DNA of 64,000 nucleotides from Planctomycetota bacterium (GCA_026692845.1 JAPLNM010000105.1:1-64000), one strand, 5' to 3'. Numbered from the stretch's first letter, positions 1-9,201 are shown. Numbers and translations are program-made. The notes: generated by a model not told the origin, from the letters alone.

Positions 1-345
1 AACCAGCGAGAGAGCTTCATCTTTGAAACGGTTCTGTCCGATCCTGTCGGCGAGAAAGTAGATCAACTCGCCTCCTACGCGGCGCTCGGGTACACCGTCG
101 TTCTCATCTTCATCCGTATCAAAGACGCTGACGAGTCGATCCAAAGGGTCGCCATGCGAGTGTTTCAAGGCGGGCATGATGTTCCCGATGACAGACTCCG
201 CGCGAGATTCGAAAGAACTCTTGCAAATCTACAGCGAGCTATTCAGCGGCTCCCTCACGTCATCGTCTTGAGCAATGAGGACTTGAGCAACCCTTATCAG
301 TTGATTGCGATGTATGAGAACGGCCAAGAGCAACCGGTTTATTAA
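1..345 (+). CDS. zeta toxin-like P-loop kinase (COG4185 type), C-terminal part
   Basis: The open frame enters from the left edge and stops at 343-345, giving 114 visible residues. It reads SFIFETVLSDP, then GYTVVLIFIRI, then RVFQGGHDVPDDRLRARF and NLQRAI. This is the characteristic distal half of zeta-toxin-like 'predicted ABC-type ATPase' proteins, in which the GGHDVP stretch follows the nucleotide-binding core. The Walker A region and the start lie outside the window. Relatives of this family act as UDP-sugar kinases in toxin-antitoxin modules, or as orphan kinases. Whether an antitoxin-like partner lies upstream cannot be seen. The family call is from recognition of these motifs; the toxic role is inference. 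Confidence 0.75.
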   Translation, partial: NQRESFIFETVLSDPVGEKVDQLASYAALGYTVVLIFIRIKDADESIQRVAMRVFQGGHDVPDDRLRARFERTLANLQRAIQRLPHVIVLSNEDLSNPYQLIAMYENGQEQPVY

Positions 346-495
346 CCAGCAGCGAGGTAGTTTTTGGCACGATCAATGGTGACCGGTGAGTTGACGTGGC
401 GCGTCACTAAGAACCGCTACTTTCAACTCTCGACAACCCACTCTCTAGCCGCCGGGCGGCTCGCATCCACGGAGCATGCTCATGGCTGAAGACGC

Positions 496-508
496 GGGGA
501 CTGTCCCC
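496..508. repeat. GGGGACTGTCCCC dispersed inverted motif, copy 1
   Basis: GGGGACTGTCCCC followed by AGGTTATG lies just past the stop codon of the VWA gene. Similar motifs occur at 19201-19215 and 46229-46247, each followed by a GGTAT-like tail and each just past the 3' end of a gene. This looks like a dispersed intergenic repeat that could fold as a short hairpin. Confidence 0.5.
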
Positions 509-516
509 AGGTTATG

Positions 517-1701
517 TTACCGATCAAGAAATGCGTTGTTGGATAGGTCGCTCGTAAGCTGCCCTCGCAGCGCCTTGTCGAGCAACTCAGGCATCCGACT
601 CGGACTGCATGCAAAGCAGGGGATCCCAATCGATGCCAGCTTCTTGGCCAGCGATTCGTCGAATATCGGTTTGCCATGATCGGCAAGCGCTAAAAGACAA
701 ACGCACTTGACCCCACTGCCTACCATCTCTTCCAAACGTCGAACCAACTGGGCCTGATTCCCACCCTCGTACAAATCGGTGATCATGATGAATAGTGTTT
801 TGCTCGGATCCTCGATGAACTTCTGGCAATAAGCTACCGATTTGTTGATGTCCGTGCCTCCCCCAAGCTGAACGCCAAAGAGCATATTGACCGGATCATC
901 CCCGCATTTCTCCGTCAAATCGACCACCTCGGTATCGAATGCGATCACATGCGTCTTGAGCGCTGGCAATGAAGCAAAGATGGAACCCATGATCGCCCCA
1001 TAAACGACCGAGTCGGCCATCGAACCACTTTGGTCCATATCGACGATCACAGTCCAACTGTTGGTGTGCTCTGCTCGCGAAAAAAAATAAACTCGCTCCG
1101 GGACAATCGTCCCTAACTTGGGCTGATAATTCTTTAAATTCCGTCCGATCGTCCACTTCCAATCGATGCTGCTGGCATTGGGTAAAGGTGTATGCTGGCG
1201 TCGGTTGATCGCTCCCATGATCGCTTGACGAATCTGCTGCTCCAACTGCAGCTTGATATCATCGACGACGGCTTGGACAACCATCCTTGCTGTCTGTTTG
1301 GTGCGCTCGGGAATCTGTCCGCTCAACGACATCAATGTGGCTACCAACTGAACGTTCGGCTCGACGGACTTCAACGTCTCGGGCTCGAACAACAATTGCT
1401 TAAGCCCTTTTTTCTCGATGGCATCTTGCTGAATGATGCAAACGACGTCCTCCTTGAAGTAGGTGCGGATATCCCCAAGCCATTTCGCAAGTCTCGGGGC
1501 TGATCCCCCAAGTCCTGCGCTCCGCTTGCCACCCTGGTCAATTGCTTCGGATGTGTCGTCGTAGATCGCTGCCAAGGCTTGGTCCATCTCAAGCTGCTCT
1601 GGGGACAAATCACACCCTGACGAGCAACTCGCAAGCTGCTCTTGGGACGAAGCCCCCAAAATCAATCGCCATCGCTTGACCTGTTCGACGGACACGCTCA
1701 T
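517..1701 (-). CDS. VWA domain protein of MoxR/DUF5682 operon
   Basis: The protein has 394 residues. Its C-terminal half carries a von Willebrand factor A domain with an intact metal-ion-dependent adhesion site: DQSGS, then GGGTD, then TDLYEGG. The N-terminal half is helical with no recognised domain, as in CoxE-like VWA proteins. No signal peptide or membrane segment is visible, so it is probably cytoplasmic. It is the last gene of a five-gene minus-strand operon with a MoxR AAA+ ATPase. VWA proteins are the usual partners of MoxR chaperone-like ATPases, with the VWA domain binding the substrate or target. The ATG at 1701 is the first good start, 51 bp after the DUF5682 stop. The domain is clear; the cellular target is unknown. 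Confidence 0.9.
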   Translation of the reverse strand: MSVSVEQVKRWRLILGASSQEQLASCSSGCDLSPEQLEMDQALAAIYDDTSEAIDQGGKRSAGLGGSAPRLAKWLGDIRTYFKEDVVCIIQQDAIEKKGLKQLLFEPETLKSVEPNVQLVATLMSLSGQIPERTKQTARMVVQAVVDDIKLQLEQQIRQAIMGAINRRQHTPLPNASSIDWKWTIGRNLKNYQPKLGTIVPERVYFFSRAEHTNSWTVIVDMDQSGSMADSVVYGAIMGSIFASLPALKTHVIAFDTEVVDLTEKCGDDPVNMLFGVQLGGGTDINKSVAYCQKFIEDPSKTLFIMITDLYEGGNQAQLVRRLEEMVGSGVKCVCLLALADHGKPIFDESLAKKLASIGIPCFACSPSRMPELLDKALRGQLTSDLSNNAFLDR

Positions 1702-1752
1702 CTGGAAAACCTTTTGGAAAGCGAATAACGACTAGACAACGGAGAACGGCTT

Positions 1753-4113
1753 CTAAATGTCCCCAAAATCGAAATCATTCAAATCCTCCAACGCTTGCTC
1801 TTCTTGCTGAGTCAACGGGCCGTCAAGCGACTCCTTGACATCCTCGTTGTGGACTCCCCAAACCTCGGCTAGATTTTCAGCGATGTTCCGCTTCTCGTTG
1901 GGACTGAATTCGCCAAAAGCACGACGCAAAAAAACCAAGGACCGTTTGAACTGCTCGTCGTCCAACGTCGATACGTAACGATCGAGCGTATCCCAAAGCA
2001 CCTGCCTTGCGATCAATCCATATCGATTCCGTTTGGCTAAACCCTCGAACCAACCGGCTCCCAAGTCGACGGATATGCCGGGAGAAAGCCGACGCGAAAC
2101 CTCGCGGACCAGCGCCTCGTTGCCCATCGATCCGCGTTCGAGTAGCAACGCACAAGCATACCCGGATAGAACCGGATTTCGATCGTCTGCGTCGGAAAGC
2201 GCTTGCAACTTGCGGTTCCAGAGGGATTCATCGATTCGATCGTGAAATTCCAACGCAACTCGATTCATCTGATCGATCGAGTGCAATAACTCCTTGGCCG
2301 CCGTTGCGTCGCAATTGGCCGCTTCGTGCAACGCCAAACACCCCTGAACGAACAACGCTTCAATGAGCGGCACCAGGGGTTGTGTATCAAACCGCCTGAC
2401 ATCGCCATAGCGAACCACCTGCATGAGCTCAAAGGCTGCGGCAGCTATCTGGCCCAGAGCCGAAGTCTCACAGGCCAGACGCTGAAGCTTTTCTCTGGCC
2501 TGCTCCATCGACTCCATCAGGTTGCACTTGCAAGCGTCACTCACGAGCGATGCGGCCGCATCGATCGTCGGAGCGGCCTCGATGAGTTGCTTGAATCGAT
2601 ACCCACAGGCCAACTCGATCGTTTCCCCGAGCAACACCGATTCGACGAGCGTGATCTCGCTTTCCGGACTCCATTGCAGGTTCCAGCGCTCAGCCCAAGT
2701 CGCCGAGTCCTGTCGAACCGGAACGTGCTCTGCAAACAGGACCCCAAGAATTCGCAAACGATGAAAAAAACCCGAACGATCCAAATCCAGAAACGCGCTC
2801 GCTTGGGTCTTTGCTAGACGATTCTCTCGCAAATCGATCGACAACTCCTGCTTGATCGCCGTTCGGTACTTCTCCAACTTCAGACGATCGATGTGCCTGC
2901 CGAAATCCTCCTGGATCGAGGTTCGGCTAACTCCCTTTGGCAGTTGCCCAATGGCCGTCCCAACATCAACCCGCATCAACGATTCTGCGATGTTGCTTCG
3001 TTCCCCATGGCCCAACAATGCGATGGCAGCATCATGCAAATCCTCCAGCGTCGGATGATACCCCTCCTTGAGTGCCGAAAGCGTCTGCGCTAATCGGACC
3101 CCTTCGATCACTTCAGCCGTTGAACGATAAGTGCCTAACTCGCGATAATTTCTAGCGACCGAACTGAGATAGCGCACGCCCAATGCGTCCAAAGGATCGC
3201 TCTGGAGAGTCTCCCACAAAAGCTCAAAATAAGCCGGTGCAAGGTTCCCGGCCCCGTAGCCCGATTGCGTCGATAGCCGAAAGTACGAGTAAGGCATCAG
3301 CGTTAATTTGCTCGCGCGCCGAGGCAAACTCGCAAACTCCTTGTCGCTCATCGCCAAATGCGATCCATTGAGCACCGGGGCATGATACGCACCCACGATG
3401 GCGACGATCTTCTCTGGACGTATCCCCCGTGCCAATGCCTGCTCGATTTGACGTCGCATGAACGCTTCGCGGACCAGATTCTCGGCTCGCCGCCGAAGCG
3501 GCTCGCGATCAAACTCTCGAAGCGAGGCACCAAGCTCGTTGGCAGCCAACCGATAGGCATCCTCGTTGAGGTTGTGCTCGAAGCGTCGCTCCCAATAAGC
3601 GTCGTAACTGGTCTCCCCTGAAATCTCCGCCAAACGTTCGTAAACCGTACCGCGACGAGACTCGCTATCCGTCGGCGTGCTGTCAGCATGCACACTCTCG
3701 GCTAATTCCTCAGCCAATTCCTTAGCCAAATCCTTAGCCAAATCCTTAGCTATGCGCTCGGCAAACTCTATTTCGACCTCCTGCAAACCCAAAAAGGCAT
3801 CCGAAGGCAGATCGATGAACTCAAGCGGCTTGCGGTTCTCGTGGGCCCATAGCACAGCCTGATACTCCGGACTGTAAATCGCCAACGGATAAACCAAAGT
3901 CCGCACGGGCAATGAATCGGTGTAAGCCAAAATGGCCACTGGTGGCTTGGTCCCCTTGTTGACCAAGTGCCCAGTTAGTTCGACCGCATCATGCAAACCC
4001 TCAACCATCACCAAATCGGGCTCAAGGCGATCCAAGTACCGTCGCAAATGCCAAGCACCACTCGGGGAAAGATGCCGAACCCCGAATACGTTGATCTCCC
4101 AAGGGGACGTCAT
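1753..4113 (-). CDS. DUF5682 family protein (EreA/ChaN-like N-terminus)
   Basis: The protein has 786 residues from the ATG at 4113. That start overlaps the MoxR stop codon as ATGA, a translational-coupling arrangement, and is preferred over a longer frame opening at 4152. The N-terminus reads FGVRHLSPSGAWHLRRYL, then PDLVMVEG, which is the hallmark of DUF5682 proteins and resembles the erythromycin-esterase/ChaN/TraB fold. The remainder is helical. A short in-frame repeat (KDLA/KELA, about 3707-3752) gives a charged helix near residue 130. DUF5682 genes regularly sit between MoxR and VWA genes. The biochemical function is unknown; hydrolase-like activity is only a fold-based guess. Confidence 0.85.
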   Translation of the reverse strand: MTSPWEINVFGVRHLSPSGAWHLRRYLDRLEPDLVMVEGLHDAVELTGHLVNKGTKPPVAILAYTDSLPVRTLVYPLAIYSPEYQAVLWAHENRKPLEFIDLPSDAFLGLQEVEIEFAERIAKDLAKDLAKELAEELAESVHADSTPTDSESRRGTVYERLAEISGETSYDAYWERRFEHNLNEDAYRLAANELGASLREFDREPLRRRAENLVREAFMRRQIEQALARGIRPEKIVAIVGAYHAPVLNGSHLAMSDKEFASLPRRASKLTLMPYSYFRLSTQSGYGAGNLAPAYFELLWETLQSDPLDALGVRYLSSVARNYRELGTYRSTAEVIEGVRLAQTLSALKEGYHPTLEDLHDAAIALLGHGERSNIAESLMRVDVGTAIGQLPKGVSRTSIQEDFGRHIDRLKLEKYRTAIKQELSIDLRENRLAKTQASAFLDLDRSGFFHRLRILGVLFAEHVPVRQDSATWAERWNLQWSPESEITLVESVLLGETIELACGYRFKQLIEAAPTIDAAASLVSDACKCNLMESMEQAREKLQRLACETSALGQIAAAAFELMQVVRYGDVRRFDTQPLVPLIEALFVQGCLALHEAANCDATAAKELLHSIDQMNRVALEFHDRIDESLWNRKLQALSDADDRNPVLSGYACALLLERGSMGNEALVREVSRRLSPGISVDLGAGWFEGLAKRNRYGLIARQVLWDTLDRYVSTLDDEQFKRSLVFLRRAFGEFSPNEKRNIAENLAEVWGVHNEDVKESLDGPLTQQEEQALEDLNDFDFGDI

Positions 4114-5255
4114 GACATCTGGTCCGAACAAGCAGCAAAGAGAGGACGCCATTCGGCTCCTCGCTTTTTTAGAACATTCGCAAGATACTCCTGCCAGACA
4201 ATCTTGTCTTTTTCCTCGTCCTTGATGACAGCTCCCTGAATCGAGGATGCCAAGTCCTCCGGGGAAACCTTGCCATCGCCAAAGTTACCAGCAAGCGACA
4301 TGCTTGCGGCAAGAACCGAAATCGCTTCGGCGGTCGAAAGCACCCCCGACGGAGACTTGAGCTTATTCTTGCCGTCGAGCGTTTGGCCTGTACGCAGTTC
4401 GCGGAAGATGGTGACGACTTTTTCAATCGCCTCATCGGCAGGTACCGGGGCCTTGAGCTCGAGGTTCTTCGCAAGCTCATGGACCCGCCTGCGGACAATG
4501 TCCATTTCGGTTTCTAAGGTGGCTGGCGATGGTAGTACGACGATGTTGAACCGACGCTTGAGGGCCGCCGACATATCGTTGACGCCGCGGTCTCGGGTAT
4601 TGGCAGTGGCGATTACCGAAAAACCCTTTTGCGCTGGAATCTCCATCTGAAGCTCTGGAATCGAAATCCGCTTTTCCGATAGCAAAGAGATCATCGCGTC
4701 TTGTACCTCGGATGCACACCGTGTGATCTCCTCAAAGCGAGCGATCGATCCCCCCTCCATCGCTCGCATGATGGGACTTCGAATCAGCGACGTATTCGAT
4801 GGACCCTGGGCGATAAGCAAGGCGTAGTTCCAGGTGTAGCGGATCTGCTCTTCGGTCGTGCCGGCTGTACCCTGAACGACCTTGGTCGAATCGCGATTGA
4901 TCGCCGCCGCCAAATGCTCCGACAACCAAGACTTGGCTGTCCCTGGTTCGCCGATCAACAAAAGGGATCGGTCGGTCAGAAGCGTCGAAATCGCGACCTC
5001 CACCAATCGCTTATAACCCACGTACTTGGGGGTAATTGTCGTTCCGCCGACGGTACCGCCCGTGATATAGGTCAACACCGCCCGAGGGGATAACTGCCAA
5101 CCCGGTGGACGCTCATAGGAATCAGCCTGCGCAAGAGCATCGAGCTCATGGGCATAGTACTCCTCGGCCGGTGCTCGCAACACATTCCCCTGAGAGCTTG
5201 GACCACCTTCTTTTGTTGTCGTCGCGACGAGGTCGTCCGGTTTTTTCTTGGCCAT
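4110..5255 (-). CDS. MoxR-type AAA+ ATPase
   Basis: The protein has 381 residues. Visible motifs are Walker A GEPGTAKSW (about residues 101-109), a Walker B-like segment ARFEEITRC, sensor 1 IATANTRDRGVNDMS and an arginine-finger region LKRRFN. These are typical of MoxR-family AAA+ ATPases, which work as ATP-driven chaperones together with VWA proteins. The stop codon overlaps the next gene start as ATGA, and the HEAT-like gene ends 42 bp upstream, so all five genes are probably one transcript. The N-terminal 60 residues are polar and probably flexible. The protein has no membrane segment and is expected in the cytoplasm. Confidence 0.92.
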   Translation of the reverse strand: MAKKKPDDLVATTTKEGGPSSQGNVLRAPAEEYYAHELDALAQADSYERPPGWQLSPRAVLTYITGGTVGGTTITPKYVGYKRLVEVAISTLLTDRSLLLIGEPGTAKSWLSEHLAAAINRDSTKVVQGTAGTTEEQIRYTWNYALLIAQGPSNTSLIRSPIMRAMEGGSIARFEEITRCASEVQDAMISLLSEKRISIPELQMEIPAQKGFSVIATANTRDRGVNDMSAALKRRFNIVVLPSPATLETEMDIVRRRVHELAKNLELKAPVPADEAIEKVVTIFRELRTGQTLDGKNKLKSPSGVLSTAEAISVLAASMSLAGNFGDGKVSPEDLASSIQGAVIKDEEKDKIVWQEYLANVLKKRGAEWRPLFAACSDQMS

Positions 5256-5297
5256 TTTGGCAATTTCTAAATGAGAGAATGTGGTTCAATGGAAAGA

Positions 5298-7067
5298 CTA
5301 TTTCTTGGTCCGCTCGCGGATTTCGCTGATCGCATCGATCAACCGATTGCTTGCACTCTCTGCGAGTTTCGCGTCGCCAGCAAGGGACTCTAAGGCGGGG
5401 AGTGCATCGGCATTCAAACGGGTCGCTAGATTGCACCATGGATAGGATTCATAAGCACTCTTCTTTTTCAAAGAAGCGGCCAGCTTTTCAATCACGAACG
5501 CGTTGGTCTTAGGATGTCCGATGACGATCATCGCCGAAGCGACCGAGGACTCCAGATTGCTCATCGCTTTGGGATCGGTAAGCTTGGTGTCAATGTATTT
5601 GACCAATCCAGCGTGATTGGGCTGTGCAAGTGCTACGGCTAGCTCCAAATCGTCGGCCGCAATCGCGTCATTCAACCAATCGACATCCATGGGCTTACGT
5701 GCCTCCTTGCGGATCCTTCCCCAATGATATTCGTTGTCACCAAACAAGCCCTCTCGCACAATCGTATTCCTGCGGTGTTCAGGGGTATTCTTTTTCGCCG
5801 AACGGTTGATGTAAGGCGAAAACGTATTGTAAAACTTCTTCGGGGGCAGAACCTCAAGCCCCTGGACAAAAATTTCATGAAAGCATTCCACGGGTAAATG
5901 ATCTCGATGCTGGATCAAGTAATCGATGCTCGCGCTATCGGCGGCTAACGCCTCAACGACGGATTCTACGATATCGAGTCCTCCAGGCGTGGATTTGATC
6001 TTCTGCAATTCTTTAGACATCTCAACGCATTCGCGCAAGAAATGCCTAGACTCAGGTTTCATCGGGTTGCGAAGAATAGAAATCAGCTCAAGGATCCTTC
6101 CAACCTGATCGCCCTGTTTTTTCTTGTCGCTGTTGGATGGGACTTCGACAAGGAGTTTTCTTGCCCGATCCAATGCGGCATCGACAAGCTCCGGTGGCTT
6201 GCTGTCGCTTGCCGCTCTTGCAACAAGCTCCAAATCCTTGCCATCGATACCCTTGATCAATATCGCCAGTGACTCCTCGTTGGCGACCTTGCACAAGGCG
6301 CAATAGGCGGCTTGGCGAACATTCTTGGCCGAAGCCTTGGATTGCTCGATCAAGTACGAAAAATCTTCAGCGTCGCCACCCAAGCATTCAATGGCTGCGA
6401 CCTTGACGTCAGGGGAACCACCCACAAGCGATTCCTTGACCGTCTCTCGCGCGAAAACTGGATCGATCGTGTGCATCAGCTTCAGTCGCCGCGCGTGTCC
6501 AACCTTTCCTTTGATTTCATAAGCGGATTTCAAATCCGCCAGGATCGCCTTGCCATACGTGGGTAGGACTCGTTCTGCGATCAGATCCCCGATTTCACTG
6601 TAGGAGTCGTCGATTGCCAGCAGAGCAGGACGGACCAAACGCAGATCTGCAAACAGACCATGATCGATCGCACTGCGGATCGCGTCGAGTCTCCCGGACC
6701 CTGTCGACGTCAACGCCTCGATCAGCGGCTTGAGCATCCGAGCGCTGATCTGATTGCGCTGGGTAAGAACCGATGTGGATTGGATGCCTTCGAGCTTCCC
6801 GTCCACTCCTGTTGCTCCTTGGGTGTAGAGAATCGAGCAAACCAGTGAGCTGAGAATCAGCAGACTCGATGCGGAGCTCTGTTCGTTGGAGTTGACCAGG
6901 TCCTCGACACTCTCGGCCACTTTGGAAAAAATAGGGGCTTTGGCACCCGCCTTCTTTAGTGGTTCGATCAACTTCTTGATCCGAAAATCACCGGGTGCAA
7001 CCAAACTGCCGGCGACCGCAAGGCGTCGAACCTCGCTGTAGACTTCGTTGAGAATCGCAATGCTCAT
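5298..7067 (-). CDS. HEAT-like helical repeat protein (DUF5691-like position)
   Basis: The protein has 589 residues and is almost entirely helical. Segments such as GSPDVKVAAIECLGGDAED and KNVRQAAYCALCKVANEES have the spacing of HEAT/Armadillo repeats (about residues 215-300). There is no signal peptide or catalytic motif. A TAAGGAGAG ribosome-binding site precedes the ATG at 7067. In related SWIM/MoxR/DUF5682/VWA operons of other bacteria this position is held by a helical scaffold protein annotated DUF5691. I place this gene in the same role by position, not by a confident family match. It is probably a scaffold or adaptor for the MoxR-VWA machine. Confidence 0.75.
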   Translation of the reverse strand: MSIAILNEVYSEVRRLAVAGSLVAPGDFRIKKLIEPLKKAGAKAPIFSKVAESVEDLVNSNEQSSASSLLILSSLVCSILYTQGATGVDGKLEGIQSTSVLTQRNQISARMLKPLIEALTSTGSGRLDAIRSAIDHGLFADLRLVRPALLAIDDSYSEIGDLIAERVLPTYGKAILADLKSAYEIKGKVGHARRLKLMHTIDPVFARETVKESLVGGSPDVKVAAIECLGGDAEDFSYLIEQSKASAKNVRQAAYCALCKVANEESLAILIKGIDGKDLELVARAASDSKPPELVDAALDRARKLLVEVPSNSDKKKQGDQVGRILELISILRNPMKPESRHFLRECVEMSKELQKIKSTPGGLDIVESVVEALAADSASIDYLIQHRDHLPVECFHEIFVQGLEVLPPKKFYNTFSPYINRSAKKNTPEHRRNTIVREGLFGDNEYHWGRIRKEARKPMDVDWLNDAIAADDLELAVALAQPNHAGLVKYIDTKLTDPKAMSNLESSVASAMIVIGHPKTNAFVIEKLAASLKKKSAYESYPWCNLATRLNADALPALESLAGDAKLAESASNRLIDAISEIRERTKK

Positions 7068-7076
7068 GGTCTCTCC

Positions 7077-7110
7077 TTAGAGGGTCAAGCGAATTAGAGG
7101 GTCAAGCGGA
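7077..7110. repeat. 17-bp tandem duplication over the SWIM gene stop codon
   Basis: Two adjacent 17-bp units (7077-7093 and 7094-7110) share 16 of 17 bases (TTAGAGGGTCAAGCG core). The stop codon of the SWIM gene is the first triplet of the second unit, and an identical triplet opens the first. The last codons plus the stop have thus been copied into the spacer in front of the next gene. Confidence 0.85.
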
Positions 7111-8623
7111 TAACTTCACAGTCCGTGACGATGCTCAAGGGTTTTACCTCTAGGCGGCATCGGTCCAGGTCATGTCGAAAGCGGCCCACGAGGACTTGAT
7201 CTCGGATCGCTTCGACAGGCACCAATCGCAGAAGTTCGACACTCGAGGGTTCTTCGGCCATGCCTCGATCGTTGAGCGAAAATCGATTACCGGCTTTGTC
7301 TTCGATGACAAATACCCCATCGATGATCCCTAGGGTCTTGAATTCAAGTAGGCACACCGGTTGCTTTTCCGACAAAGGTCCCTTGAGATTGTTCTTGACT
7401 GCTTTAGCCAAAGCAGCAAAATCACTCGCAGACGCTTTGCGAACTTTTTCGAAATCCTCCTTGGCCGTCGGACGAGGAATCATTTCTTCCCATCGACAAC
7501 GCGTGTTCAAGTCCCCGGGATAGATGCACAGCATCGGGACTTGGGCGATCTGAAAAAAGCTATCCTCGGACTTGATGAATTTCGCTGCTTTGTAGGGTCG
7601 ATAGGTTTTGGTAGTGAGGACTTTCCCTGTCGAAAGTTCAACCCAGATCCCCGTGTCAACAAATTCACGACGGGCAAGATCGTCGTGAGAATTGAAAGCT
7701 ACTTGCAGCAACTCGGCATTTTCCTGCGTCAACCCAGCTTCTTTCAACTCGCTCAATTGCCAAGCGTGCCCCAGCCAAGCCGCAATGGGCGATTCGATTT
7801 CGGGTTTGAGCTCTGGGTCTTCCAACCGCTTCTCCAGATACGCTCGACCTTGTTTGACCAACGCGTGGAGTCGTCCGAGTTGATCGAGGGCATCGCTGTA
7901 GATCGCCTCACGGACCGAGGTAGATACCTTGTCATCGAACTTGCCGCTGCTGTCGGAAAACAGAGACGTGTAGGCATGCAGCGCATTTTGTGCCCCAGGC
8001 AAATAAGCGTCTCCGAGTTGCTTGGCCCGGCTTTCGATGGTGCTTGCAAGTTTTGCATTCATGTTGCCGATGCCGATACGGGCCAATTCGATGGTGAGCT
8101 GCTCCAGAAGGTTGATCCCTTCGAGTTGCATCTTGATCTTTTTAGCCAACGCGGCTTTGTTGACCTGCTTTGGGACGGCAGAGACTTCCTTCTGCTTCTC
8201 GGCCCGAGCAACAACCTTTTCGCGCTTGCTCTGAAGATCCTCAGGGACCTCAGCGGTCTTAAAGGAGGAAGCGTTTTGAACGTAGGCGTACATTAAACCG
8301 ATCGAATGCTTGCATGGGAATTGGCGACTAGGACAACTGCAGCGGTAGGTCGGAGCCCCAGGTCGAATAAAGTCGCACGAGCAGCGATAAGGTTCCTTGC
8401 CACTCCCCTGGCACTCACCGAATAGGATCGAACTGTCACCAGAAATACTCATCTGGAGATATTTTTTCTTAAGAACCAGAGTGCGTCCATTCTTTGCAGC
8501 TTCCGCATTCGGGGCAGCCGAATCAACAAAAGACTCATCGATAGAAATCACAACAGTTACCTCCTGTAAGTCTCGGGCGTCATCGAAGGTCGTGCGGATG
8601 GACCCCAACCGATCACTTGCCAT
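7094..8623 (-). CDS. SWIM zinc-finger protein
   Basis: The protein has 509 residues from the ATG at 8623; a TTG at 8641 would add six. The SWIM motif is plain: YRCSCPSRQFPCKHSIGLMY (about residues 90-109), giving CxC-x6-CxH zinc ligands, preceded by YRCSCDF. SWIM domains bind zinc and mediate contacts with DNA or protein. The remaining 390 residues are helical with no recognised domain. It is the promoter-proximal gene of the five-gene MoxR/VWA operon, and SWIM proteins recur in that position in relatives. It could recruit or recognise the target of the machine. The gene ends inside a 17-bp tandem duplication that repeats its stop codon. Confidence 0.88.
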   Translation of the reverse strand: MASDRLGSIRTTFDDARDLQEVTVVISIDESFVDSAAPNAEAAKNGRTLVLKKKYLQMSISGDSSILFGECQGSGKEPYRCSCDFIRPGAPTYRCSCPSRQFPCKHSIGLMYAYVQNASSFKTAEVPEDLQSKREKVVARAEKQKEVSAVPKQVNKAALAKKIKMQLEGINLLEQLTIELARIGIGNMNAKLASTIESRAKQLGDAYLPGAQNALHAYTSLFSDSSGKFDDKVSTSVREAIYSDALDQLGRLHALVKQGRAYLEKRLEDPELKPEIESPIAAWLGHAWQLSELKEAGLTQENAELLQVAFNSHDDLARREFVDTGIWVELSTGKVLTTKTYRPYKAAKFIKSEDSFFQIAQVPMLCIYPGDLNTRCRWEEMIPRPTAKEDFEKVRKASASDFAALAKAVKNNLKGPLSEKQPVCLLEFKTLGIIDGVFVIEDKAGNRFSLNDRGMAEEPSSVELLRLVPVEAIRDQVLVGRFRHDLDRCRLEVKPLSIVTDCEVIRLTL

Positions 8624-8947
8624 GCGAACCGTCTTTTGCAAGTGGATCGATCCAACAGAATTGTCTCAGGCCCCTACGACCCAGTCAAGCATACGTACCA
8701 CTCGAACAAGCTTCGATTCGATTCTCGGCTTTTCTTCCCTTTGCGTTCTTAGCGCCTTGGCGAGATTTCCGGTATCCCTGCCGCGACTGCTAAGAGAACC
8801 TAAACGATCATCACTTGTTAGCAAATCGATGATATCTCTGAACGCTTGAGCGGGTATACTCATGGCGTCGATTGCGAGGAACACAATATGCCAGCACCGC
8901 GCCCGGCCGCGCCTGGCCCAAACCGAAAATCCGAATCCCAAAACCCC
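8624..8947. other. intergenic region between divergent genes
   Basis: These 324 bp separate the minus-strand MoxR/SWIM operon from the plus-strand secreted-protein genes, so they must hold divergent promoters. Short open frames on both strands have no recognisable similarity or good ribosome-binding site, and I do not call them. I see no repeat or strong hairpin. Confidence 0.5.
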
Positions 8948-9196
8948 ATGAACAAACTCCCCTTCCAAGCCGCGTGGATACTCGTATCCCTGACGCTGGT
9001 CGCTTGCAACGCGATGGGTTTCGAAACCCCCAAGGGACCTCTGGCCTCCGCGGACAAGCCCGCCAGCAAGAGCCTGCCCCTGCAGGTCTACATCCTTGCA
9101 GGCCAGTCAAACATGCAAGGCTCTGCAAAGATCCTTGGAGGGGTCGGCAAGGGACTTGCCGAAGCGATGGCGGAACTCAAACAACTCAAGAAATAA
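8948..9196 (+). pseudogene. sialate O-acetylesterase-like protein collapsed by internal deletion
   Basis: An 82-residue open frame starts with a secretion signal carrying a lipobox-like LVAC and then reads VYILAGQSNMQG, the block I motif at the very N-terminus of SASA/SGNH sialate O-acetylesterase-like enzymes. It jumps directly to SAKILGGVGKGLAEAMAEL, which resembles the C-terminal end of the same family (commonly GSAKT...IGKAFAEAM). The whole catalytic middle, including the expected Asp/His region, is missing, while the frame is kept. I read this as an in-frame deletion with the junction near 9118-9130. The nucleophile-loop serine remains but the protein should be inactive. It lies 5 bp before the DUF6288 gene. 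Confidence 0.65.
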
Positions 9197-9201
9197 CAAG
9201 C

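Noticed and set aside
7361-8296. 311-codon plus-strand open frame
   Set aside because: It lies wholly antisense to the SWIM gene, has no ribosome-binding site and shows no family motif; the minus-strand SWIM motif is unambiguous.
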